Positions 21,279 through 30,860 of a stretch of DNA of 34,559 bases are shown here, in pieces; positions within the stretch are counted from its first letter, which is position 1, and each line of letters starts with the position of its first letter. Made by a program: the position numbers and the translations under genes. Under the pieces are notes generated by a model, which was not told where the DNA came from, searched no databases, and saw only the letters and a list, made by a program, of their open reading frames with translations. Source of the DNA: Hypsibius dujardini (taxonomy: Eukaryota > Tardigrada > Eutardigrada > Parachela > Hypsibiidae); contig LRSR01006140.1 of NCBI GenBank assembly GCA_001579985.1, positions 1 to 34,559 on the forward strand, read 5' to 3'.

Positions 21279-21526
21279 CTAGAGATGATTCCCCTGGTAA
21301 GCCTTGGCATCTGAGATTTGCCCGTATGATTCGTATGATTGGTGGCGTGGAGTGCCTGTACGTGAAACTCGGTCGTCTTCGTGACACGAATCAACTGTTC
21401 TGTTACAGAAGTGACGTTGTCTCGCACTTTTGGGAAACAAGTTCTAGCACTTTGCAATAGCGTTTCGACCAAATCGAAAGCTGGCGGATAAAATATTTTT
21501 CGTATTTAAAAACAGCTTAGCTTATT

Positions 21527-24500
21527 TTACGTCGCAGTACTTGGGCTGAGGGGAGCGAACTCCAGTGGATCCGTGTCGTAAATCTCCCCCACTGGATCCT
21601 TCCACGGAACCCACCATCCGTCCCATAAGTTTGGATTGGATTGCGGGTCGAATGGCTTGGAGACGGAAGGGAGAGCAGTCGCGTTATAAGATTGAATTCT
21701 CTGCTGCAGAAACTGCACCGTGGCGGGAAAACGAGCTGCGATATTGTTGAGCTCGCAAGGGTCGTGGGTCAAGTCGAAGAGGCAGTCAGCCACCTCTGGC
21801 ACACAGGGCGTGACTTCAACCCCTTCACGGAAGTTACACTTGACGGCTGCTGGACTGTAGCCTCTCCAGCTCATGTCTCCGGCTGTTGTCCCTTCTGGCT
21901 GAACACTATTCCAAAAATCAAAAATATTCAACTCTCTGTTCACCGTCCGTTTTATGCGCTCATATATTGCAAAAGTAATACCAAACTTAAACAACTTACT
22001 ATTCGCTAAGGTAAAATATCTAGAAACCGCTACAATCAGCCCCTTTTCACTCCTTTTCAACCCCTTTTCATCCCCTTCAGTTACAATTTGGTCGTTTCGA
22101 AATACAATTGTAGTTTTACGAAGATCAGTTAAAGTTGTTTGTAATGGCATCCTTTATAAATTGTTTCTTCCAGCTGAGATTTCTAATAACTTGATGCGTT
22201 CATTTCATAAGAAATTAAACTGAATGATGGATACAAATATCGTTATTCTAGCTTCTTTTCAAAGTTGACATTATTTGAGGAAAAGGGGTTATTGTAGGAT
22301 TTTCTACATGGTCGACCTGAGATCATGGACACGCGAGGCAAAACGAGAGGGAACAATCCTAGAGTATCTGGAGTGTTATTGATCAAGACGGAGTGAATAT
22401 GTATCCTCCCTTATTCTACGTCCTCTGTCGTATTTATATGGCTTTTAATGCCGACCCAAGAAAGAAGGAGGAAGAAAACTTGGGAAGAAATCAATAAAGG
22501 GCGGTTCTTTACGGCTTTAAATAAAGGCTTTAAACTCCTTCAGCCTTCTCTAATACTTATGTACGTGCATGGAAGTTACACAACGAACCAAGTAAACAAA
22601 ACCGAACGGCTTATGCTAAAGATCCTTACACTACAATGCGACAAAACATATTTTGTGCTAGTATTGTCATTTTTACTTTGAAATTTTGAATTCGGAATAC
22701 AACTTAAAAATTAAGTTTAAGTTAGAGAACTTTGTTTAAACCTTTATTGCTAGTGACAAGTTTCTGTTTATGACTTTTTAGTTTCTGAAATATATTTTAC
22801 TAGAACGTTTTCTCGATTCAACAAGATATCAAGTTCGAGCCTCATCCAGATTTTTTTGGATGACAAAACTGAGCAGAACTAAAAAACTAAACTAAAATTT
22901 CGCTCCCAGTTTTGTTAGCACCTGAACATGCTAAAAATTAGTGAACCGTTCTATTAATGGAAGTGTTGAAATAGGACGAACTAAAAAGGAACCTAAAAAT
23001 AATCAACCAATTTGGACAAAACTGAAAGCCTATTGCTCATTGAAAACAAATTTACTACAAATCCTTAGTAACGTATTTCAGTCAATTGAACCATTGATTG
23101 GTTTATTGATTTATTGAAACGAATAATGTAACTAATTTTGTATTCTGTTTTTCTGCCATCTCCACATATTTATTCGCAAGTAGAAATTTTAGCGTATATC
23201 CAGATAACGTATCGCAGATACTTACAAATCCAAAGATGATTTCGGAATGCCTTTTCCTCCCAGTAGTTTGAACATGGTCCCGTACTGGTCTTCCACGATT
23301 ATTCCTGTGAATAGAGGGGCATGTTCTCTAAGGCCATAATTATGACATTTAATCAGCTGTATGTGATTACTGCACATTTATTACAATTCTGTCTGACAGA
23401 ATGCTTTATGTCAATTTAAGACATAAGTTAATTTTTTCCTGCATAATTTCCTGTAAAAGTTCCTAACACAGGAGACTGCCGATTTTCTGCTCATGCAGAT
23501 GAGTAGAGGGATGAGTAGAGGGACGAGTGGTGACCCATTTCTAGAAGAGCTAGGCCACGGCAGCAGAAAAGAGCGAGGCAAGAGAACTGAGGGCACTGCA
23601 CTCACACGGGACCAATTACCAGTGCAACCCTCCGATCGCGATCAAACTTTTTACTTGAATACCATGTCCCCTAATATGAATTTAAATTTTGAAAAAAATA
23701 CTCGCGGCAAAGAGTTCCCCGTTCAATGGGGACGAAGTTGGGGAAGATCTTACATGGCGCACGTACTTTGCAATAGTTATGAACGCTTGATTGAATGATT
23801 TAACATTTAATCTTGAACGTTACAATTTAACCAGGAAGAGCTTTCTTTTTTAATTACATTTTGTTTTGAATCAACGAGACATCGCTTTTTTCCATCCGAT
23901 ACAAGCCTCCAGAAAATGTTTTAGTCGCAATCGGAGGGTTGCACTGGTAATTGATCCCTTGTCAGCTCAACTCATTCGTCGCACATACCATGGCTCGAGA
24001 TTTTTGGCTTTGCTAGCAGCTATCTTTCACAACTTTTAAAAACGGTTTTCTGAACGTCCTCCGTAGTTGGATTTTTCGTTTCCAAAAGTGTATCGAGTTC
24101 AAGGGTGATTACTTTGAATGACGGTGACGTAAAAATTCAAATTACGATGCGCCGTTATTTTTTAAATAATTACGTGACATTACTTATTTACGTGCTCTCG
24201 CATCACAAAAAAATTTTGTTTGACGTTATTGGCGAAATAAATTTTTGTTTAAATCACTACAGTAAGAGGTCTAAATAAATAACTACTCGTAGGATTAAAT
24301 AGAAAAAAAAAATTTAAGTGTTTCTGAAATTGGCACTTGAATAATGCTTCAAATTGATAGCGCTAATGAACAACACTTTATTTGAAATAAAGCTTTTCAG
24401 CTCAGAAATCACAGATTTGCCACATATGAACGCTGAAAAAACTGTCAGCCAGAAGCAAGCGAGAAGGTGAAACAAAGAATGGTTCGAGTTAATTTGTATT

Positions 24501-27500
24501 TGCTAGTATAAAAAAACGGATAAAATTACAGGCAAATCTGCTGCAGGGTAAAATTGGTTGTGCAGATTTACAGAATCTTACCGTAATAGTTTCCTGAGTT
24601 AACGTCCAGCAGAAGTTCCCTGCGAGGTGACGATCCTTCAGCGCCGCCTATCACAGTAATTCAACGCACCGATTACAAAATCTAATCAAATCAATATTTT
24701 TGCGCCAACACAAAACGAAAAATAATGAAGATTTGTTTAGCAAAAAAAAATCTTTTTACAATCTTTACAATGAACTCACTTTGAAGAAATCGCCAATGGC
24801 TAAATCCATCACCGCCGTCAGGGAGATTCCTGGGATCGCCCCCAGCAGCTTCCCACAGTGTTGGAAGCCAGTCGGTGAGGTGGAATAATTTATTCGATAT
24901 CCAACCTCGTCGTTTGAGGAGCGGGGACCATAGACAAGCGACTGTCCGCACGCCACCTTCAAATAAATTCCCCTTACCAGAACGAAGCGGCCAATTAACG
25001 CCATAATTCTGTCGAGTTGCGCCCGGTTTAGAAATGGCCGCGCCATTGTCCGAGAAGAAGACGATGATGGAGTTATTCGCCACTCCTGTCATAGCAAAAG
25101 CAAATTAATTTAAAAATATAAGCTAGACTGATTTGTAAAATATAAACGTTTTTAAATTGAAATCTGGAACGAACGATCTAAATTAAAATGAATTTCATTG
25201 ATTTTTTTAGCTTGGGGAAAACAATTCCAAGCAATTCAGATAGTAACTAGAACTCGATTGACGAAAACAAATTCCGAGAGAAAATGTAGTAACGAGAAGT
25301 ATTGATTTTGAAGCTAAACTAAAAACTCAATTAAGAAACGGCTAGTTGTTTCTTTACTTCGATTTTGACCTTTCAACGTGGTCGTCGATCGTTAAGTCAG
25401 ATCGCTTTTCAGTTTTAAATTTTGGTACTAGGTTTTAATCTTCTAATCGGCACATTTTAAATTTAAAGACAAAAAAAAAACTAAAAACTTAATTAAAGTT
25501 TGATGTGATTTTTTTGTACTTGTTTTTGAAGGAGTTTGATTGAAGGCTTTTTTGATTCCTAAGCATACAGTACCCTTGTTGATCAGTGCGTCCGTCAAGC
25601 GTTTCACATTCTCATCGAGCACCTGGATGAGTCCCAACTGCCTCTTCCGTTTGGGGAAGGCACTGCTGAACCGGAAGACGGACGGTCGCAGCTGGAACTG
25701 CGGCATGGTGTGGAGAGCCGAGCTGTACCGGTCGATGGCGCTGTGCGGAACCGGCGTAGTGTAGAGCAGGTAGAAGGGTTGGTTGGGGTCGCTGTTACGG
25801 ATTAGTTGTTCGGCCTTGCTGGTGATGAGGTCTGGGAAGTAGACGTTGTTGGTGATGTTCCCGAAGACGGCTTTCCCATTTTCCCGAAGAACTTTACCGG
25901 TATTCGGGATGGGAGTTATCTGTTTAAATATTACTTTTTAAAGACATGTGTGGAATTGCTTGTCTGTACGGATAACAAAAACTGAACATGCATTAACACG
26001 GCTCTTGCTCTCAGGGATTATTCTAGTGTGTAACAAATTTTTGTGAATTCCCCAGCCGTTTGTCTTGGAATAGTGAGCTGAAACATTAGAAGTTCGAATT
26101 AAGGAAGGAAGAGAAGCGACAAAGTAAGCAGTTTGTGAATCCACACACGTGAATCACCACAAATTACTAGCGTTTCTCTTCTTGCGCATTGGGTAGTAAA
26201 ACAATAATGATGTTAGCTCAGCTGTTTCACACTGAATGATAAATTTTACTGGAGTGCTTATTCTTGGTGTGCGGACAAGAGCGCGAAACGCGCGCAGAAC
26301 GAGTTTAAAATAATTAAAAAGTGGAAACTTGTAAAACTTTAAATTTGGCATTAATTTAATCCCTGCTAGTTCTGTTCTTGCAAGGAAACGGAACGGTAGG
26401 CGACACGCCGATCTCTCTGCATTGTTTTTAGCAAATTGTAGACCAAATTAATAAATTTTAGCAAAACATATTTCATCTGCAAACGAGCTCTATGTTTGAG
26501 CGGGAGAAAATTCGAAAGCTCCCCGATAGCTCCCCGGGTTTCCCATTCAATTCAACCGTTGATTGTTTGATTCATGTTCTAGCAAAACTCTGTTTAATTT
26601 TTTTTAAACTCTAACCCACACAAAACGTCGTTTTTTGAAAACGTTCGATTCCAAGATGTTTAACACTCTTCCACTTCAAATTCGATTTGGAATCGATTGA
26701 CATCAGCAGAATCTTTTTTGGATGCCAGAGGGCGGAGTTATGGGCTAGTTTCAATCTAGGCTTCCGAGTGGCATTGTAGAAATGACCCATAGTTCTGCCC
26801 TCTGTCATCCAAAGAAGACTTTGCTAATGCCAATCGATTCCAAATTGAATTTGGAGTGGAAGAGTGTCAAATATCTTGGAATCAAATGTTTTCAGAAAGT
26901 GAAGTTTTGTGTGCGTTAGAGTGATAAAAAATTAAATTGAGTTTTGCTAGAGCATGGATCAAACAATCAATGATTGAATTGAAAGGGAAACTCGCGGAGA
27001 TATCGGGGAACTTTTGAATTTTCTCCCGCTCATACCAGAACTCGTTTGCAGATGAAATTTCTCGCTAAAATCTATTAATTTAATCCAATATTTGTAAAAA
27101 AAAATTCAGAGAGATCGGCGTGTTCCGTTCCGTTCCCTTGTTAGTTGCTTATAAGGGCCTTACCCATCCAACCGTGTAGTTGAACCAGTTGCTCTCTCCC
27201 GCCAGAATTCCGTAGAAATAGTCGAATCCTCGTCGCTCTGAAAATTCGCGCCCACGGATTCACTAAAATGCAGCTCACAATTCACGCTGTCTGATCACAA
27301 CAGTTTCTTCTTTTCCCTGGTTCGCTGTTGTTCCTCCTTATCAATTATGCTTCCATAGTTGAAAGAAATTCAGGGATTTACTCCCACTGACTCAACTTTG
27401 ATTGCGGAATGTTTAAAATGTTTGAGCATCGATGCAATTCAACAAATTCTTTCATAAAATTAATATGAGCAAGACTTCAAACAAATTTAATTTTAAAATA

Positions 27501-30376
27501 ATCCAACGAAAGCGGTGAGTCTCAGATTTGTTTTGCATCTAGCCTCTCATGCAATCAATATTTAAAAAAAAAGTCTCTCAAACGAGTTGCTCCGACTCGT
27601 CCATGCATTTTTAGCTTTAACCACAAGCAACAAAGTTTTTACTGAAACTTTCACGCTCATTTGTTTGCCTGGAAGGCTGACTTTGTCACAGCGCGAGAGA
27701 TAGAAAAAAGGGGGCATCTATCCAATCCATCAATCAACCCGCGTCGCAGAGGCAAAATAACCGACTTTTTTTGTTCAGTCAAATCAAAAATGTCTCTATC
27801 AACAAATCTGTGAAAGATTCGATTTAGAATATGAAATGAACTCACTTTCTCACATTTCTTGTCTATAATAATGATTGTAAATCAGCTCCTTATAATTGCG
27901 CTTAATAAGCAAACGAAAAAAAGGTTTTTTATTTATTTGTTATTTATTTTATTTATTTATTACTTTGAATTCGATTCACTCTTCTAATAGAAATTAAATA
28001 GAAATTTATCGCATCGTTAAGTTTGTCTTTACAACCTGTTTTAGTTGAAGAATTAGTAGAAAGTTAAAAGAAATGATGTGTTTCGCCATTTGTGCTTACC
28101 AGAACTGTGCCGCTAAATCAGCAGCCGCTAAACCCGCTAAAATTAGCTCGCGTAAAGATGTTTGGTAAGATTTTCAGCTGGTGTTTAACGATGGCACGTT
28201 AACACGTTGACACGTTAACACGTTAACACGTTAAACACCAGCTGAAAATCTTACCAAACATCTTTACGCGAGATAATTTTAGCGGGTTTAGCGGCTGTTA
28301 ATTTAGCGGCACAGCTCTGGTGCTTACCACTTGTGCTTGTGCTTGTGCTTACCGCTTGTGCTTGTGCTTGTGCTTGTGCTTACCGCTTGTGCTTGTGCTT
28401 GTGCTTGTGCTTGTGCTTACCATTTGTGCTTACCGGGATAATGAGCGCGAGTGGATTCACCAAGATGCCACTGCGGAAGTATCGAATTCAATTACGAATC
28501 GCTCGCAATATAATCGCTTTCGCGTGGATGGCAGTGGCGCGCCGAGGGAGGGATGATTTGTTGATCTAAACCCCCCCCCGCCCCCCTCGAAAATAAAAAA
28601 TGTGCCCGAAAAAAACAAATTTAGAGAAAAACACTATGATTGAGAATTGTCATGCAATACTCACCCCCTTACGTTTTATCGGAAATATTTCCGATACAAT
28701 AAAAAACACCCCCCCCTTAAATTAAAGCTCGGCGCGCCACTGACGGATGGCCTCCAAATCTGTGGCAATTACGAGCAGTTTACCTTTCCGACATTCCACG
28801 TCTGGTAGCCGAGTCGTTTGAATAGATTTCCCTGCGTTTGAAACTGCAGTGGCAGACCCCACGGCTCCCCACTCCCTATCGGAGATGGACCCTGCATACC
28901 TGGATGTACAAAATCAGACGGTAGGATGTTTAATAGCTGAGTTACCAATAATAAATATTAACACAAAAATATTTCAACTAATTGAAAAAAAAAATTTAAA
29001 TTTTAAGAACTTTCATAAAAGAATATTTTGATTGGTTTGATTTGTAGCTCTTGGTCCGGGCAATCATCAGGCATAAGTCTAGTAGCCAACAAACCGACCG
29101 ACCAGTGTGAATGCTATATTTTCCGGTCATGAAGGCCGCTCGAGTCGGAGTGCAGAACTGATAGGAGTAGTGCCGGTTTAGGATGATCCCGTTCCATGCT
29201 AGTCGGTCGATGTTCGGAGTTGGGGTGTGCCGATTGCTCTCTGTGAAGCTAATGTCGGTTCGGCCCTGTTGTGCAATAATAGCCCACGCATCACGGTGGA
29301 ACAAAGGTTAGACTAAACGAAGGAATGAGCGAAGAAACAAGCAAAGGAACAAACGAACAAGTAGACGCAGGAAACAAAACGACTAGCACAGAAATACACG
29401 AAGGCAAAAAGGAGAAGTAAAGAAACGAACAAACGAACAAAAAATGCACGAACAAAAAAACGAACAAAAAACGAACAAACAAACAAACGAATGGGCGACC
29501 AAGCGAGCGAACAAAAAAGAACCAAAAGCTAAGAGGAAAAAGGGAAAGAACATTCAAAAAAATATAAGAACAGAAAAAAGAACAAAAATCGAACGGAAAT
29601 ATCTGAACCTCATAAGAAACGAAGAACGAACACAAAAGCCAACGATCAACGAGACGAATAAAGAAACGAACAAAATGATGATGAATCAAACGGACGAAGA
29701 CAGAACTAAACAACGAGATTCACACAAAAACGAACGAACACACAAACAAAAAACACTGAAAACTTATGCAAATTTGTATAAACAAAAGAGCTGATAAATA
29801 CCAATGCAACCGAACAAATTAGCGAACAAAACGAACAGAGAAACGATATAAAATCCGCGACTCACATAAAACGAAGAACAAACATAGACACAAACGAATG
29901 GCAAAATGAACAAAGAAAAGTACGAAAAACGACGAAACTAGTGTGATGGAACAGGCAGAACCAAACGAACAAAGACGCCGAAGAAGAAAGCGAACACGTA
30001 AAGACGTGAAAAAAAGGTAGACCTTGAGAGAAAGAACAAACAAATAAGTGAGAAATAAACTAAAAAAGCCAACGAGAAGATACAAAATCAGAAGAACACA
30101 AACAAAGGAACAAAGGAACAGAGGAAATAAGGAACAGAGGAACAAAGGAACAAAGGAACAAAGGAAAAAAGAAAAAGTGAACGAGTTAGCGAACAAAACA
30201 CATACCAAGTCGTCGGCAATGATTACGATAATATTGGGCCTTTGTTGTTGGCGTGGTTCCTGGAAAGAAAACGCTTCGATATCTTCAGCGCACGCTCGGT
30301 GCAATTGCAGAACGATCAAACAAATCCAAAGAACAGGACGCCACATAGAAACTCGCCGCGACAAAATGGAAGCCAT
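21527..30376 (-). CDS. ARSB: Arylsulfatase B-like sulfatase, complete, 10 exons
   Basis: ARSB-type sulfatases remove 4-sulfate from N-acetylgalactosamine in dermatan and chondroitin sulfate in lysosomes; substrate here is inferred. Exons: 30376-30206, 29265-29103, 28899-28784, 28470-28434 (37 nt), 27237-27164, 25919-25574, 25085-24780, 24647-24582, 23304-23226, 21905-21527. All junctions are GT-AG and in phase, giving 578 residues (human ARSB 533). A signal peptide covers roughly residues 11-31 (WRPVLWICLIVLQLHRACA). NIIVIIADDL supplies metal ligands (Asp 55, 56). FCTPTRAAFMTGKYSIHTG is sulfatase signature 1, with Cys 95 the formylglycine precursor. GYQTWNVGKWHLG is signature 2, completed only by the 37-nt exon. 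Later come RRGFDYFYG, FFSDNG (Asp 315, Asn 316) and LTDWLPTL. All catalytic motifs are present. ARSI/ARSJ-type paralogues are possible alternatives. The first ATG in frame (30376) is taken as start. Confidence 0.93.
21906..23225. other. Sulfatase last intron, no feature seen
   Basis: AT-rich. Small open frames (21954-22223 and 22448-22681, plus strand) have no motif or good context. A short word pair, 'ccccttttcactccttttca' near 22040, repeats locally. Confidence 0.4.
23608..23958. mobile_element. MITE with about 35-bp inverted ends
   Basis: The left arm GGGACCAATTACCAGTGCAA and the right arm (reverse complement GGGATCAATTACCAGTGCAA) continue matching for about 35 bp with three mismatches. 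If TA is the target, the ends could instead begin at CCAGTGC with TA at 23617-23618, as in Tc1-like MITEs. The flanks keep matching outward, so the true edge is uncertain. About 350 bp, no coding capacity. Lies in the sulfatase intron between exons 8 and 9. Confidence 0.65.
23959..24581. other. Sulfatase intron, AT-rich
   Basis: Contains 'gacattacttatttacgtgctctc' (about 24176-24200), the second copy of a motif seen at 14707. No gene seen. Confidence 0.35.
25086..25573. other. Sulfatase intron 6, no feature seen
   Basis: AT-rich sequence with an A/T homopolymer near 25470. Open frames crossing it run into the adjacent exon and are not separate genes. Confidence 0.4.
26012..26365. mobile_element. 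hAT-like non-autonomous element, copy B (internally deleted)
   Basis: Ends CAGGGATTA ... TAATCCCTG as in copy A, in reverse orientation. Its 354 bp match both ends of the 723-bp copy but lack about 370 bp of its middle. Flanks cttgctct and ctagttct agree at 6 of 8 positions, a weathered 8-bp duplication. Confidence 0.78.
26380..27141. mobile_element. Long foldback (palindromic) element, copy B
   Basis: Two arms of about 370 bp are imperfect inverted copies: aaggaaacggaacgg at the left end against ccgttccgttccctt at the right; cgccgatctctctgc against gagagatcggcg; and so on to the centre near 26760. The core words 'catcagcagaat' and 'gggcggag' are shared with the element at 10520. It ends about 22 bp from the donor of the sulfatase exon at 27164 and begins 15 bp after hAT copy B. 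Confidence 0.85.
27238..28091. other. Sulfatase intron, AT-rich
   Basis: No gene. A 'tttatttattt' run lies at 27924-27960. The small minus-strand frame at 27657-27845 has no motif. Confidence 0.4.
28100..28319. mobile_element. hAT MITE, near-perfect hairpin, with 8-bp target duplication
   Basis: Arms of about 92 bp are almost perfectly complementary (left CAGAACTGTGCCGCTAAAT, right read inward CAGAGCTGTGCCGCTAAAT). They enclose a short core made of 'cacgttaa' repeats (28192-28232). The duplication gtgcttac is exact on both sides (28092-28099 and 28320-28327). CAG ends and 8-bp duplications are typical of hAT. The near identity of the arms suggests a young insertion. Confidence 0.9.
28320..28433. 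repeat. cttgtg / ttaccgcttgtg array abutting the sulfatase microexon
   Basis: Short units of CTTGTG are punctuated four times by TTACC. On the gene's strand each punctuation reads GGTAAGCAC, identical to the start of the microexon's own 5' splice site (see findings). Confidence 0.88.
28532..28742. mobile_element. Second hAT-like MITE
   Basis: Inverted ends CAGTGGCGCGCCGAG ... CTCGGCGCGCCACTG are perfect for 15 bp. Flanks gtggatgg (28524-28531) and acggatgg (28743-28750) agree at 6 of 8 bases. The 211 bp contain C-runs and no coding capacity. It lies in the intron between sulfatase exons 3 and 4. Confidence 0.8.
29300..30190 (+). repeat. GAACAAAC-rich degenerate repeat filling sulfatase intron 1
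   Basis: Diverged GAACAAAC/GAACGAAC/AACGAAC words dominate the whole intron (on the transcript strand, GTTTGTTC). Near 30105-30165 there is a purer 'ggaacaaa' run. The long Phe/Leu/Ser-rich frames on the minus strand are consequences of this composition. Confidence 0.82.
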
Positions 30377-30860
30377 GTTAATGTGAAATCTGAGGCATCG
30401 ATTCAACAGACAATCTTACTGACAAGGTATAAAATTTCAATGTAGGCTAACGCTTTTGACACGTTTATTTTTACTGACAATAATAAGTTGCATCGAAATC
30501 TGAGGTAGCGAATTTCATTGCACACTCCAGTAAAAAAATATGTCGTAAAAAAAATGCATTTCAAGATTACGTTTCAATCTCTGTCAGACGAAGACCTATT
30601 GCTACTAAAAAAACTCGTTAAAAAGTGTCGAAGGATCGGACACGTTTTTACACGTTTTTTTCCCAATCCGAAATTCGGCTGAGAAAGTTGTTGTTCGGCT
30701 GTTGTTGTGGTCAGACAAGATGTCTGGCGCGTTTCGTTGTTCTACTCAGGCACGCTAGAAGGGGTACTCAGGAGAGCCGCGCAATCTGCGAAAAAGGAAC
30801 AAAAACATCTCGAGATGCGATCGCATCTTTGGATTCTGGCGTGGCTGTGAATCCTTTTTC
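30377..30860. other. Region between sulfatase start and reductase stop
   Basis: It should hold the sulfatase promoter and the reductase 3' flank (both genes on the minus strand). No open frame or clear signal can be supported. Confidence 0.4.

Noticed and set aside
29291-29713. Phe/Leu/Ser-rich 140-residue minus-strand frame resembling a membrane protein
   Set aside because: It is the translation of the degenerate GAACAAAC intron repeat and has no conserved motif.
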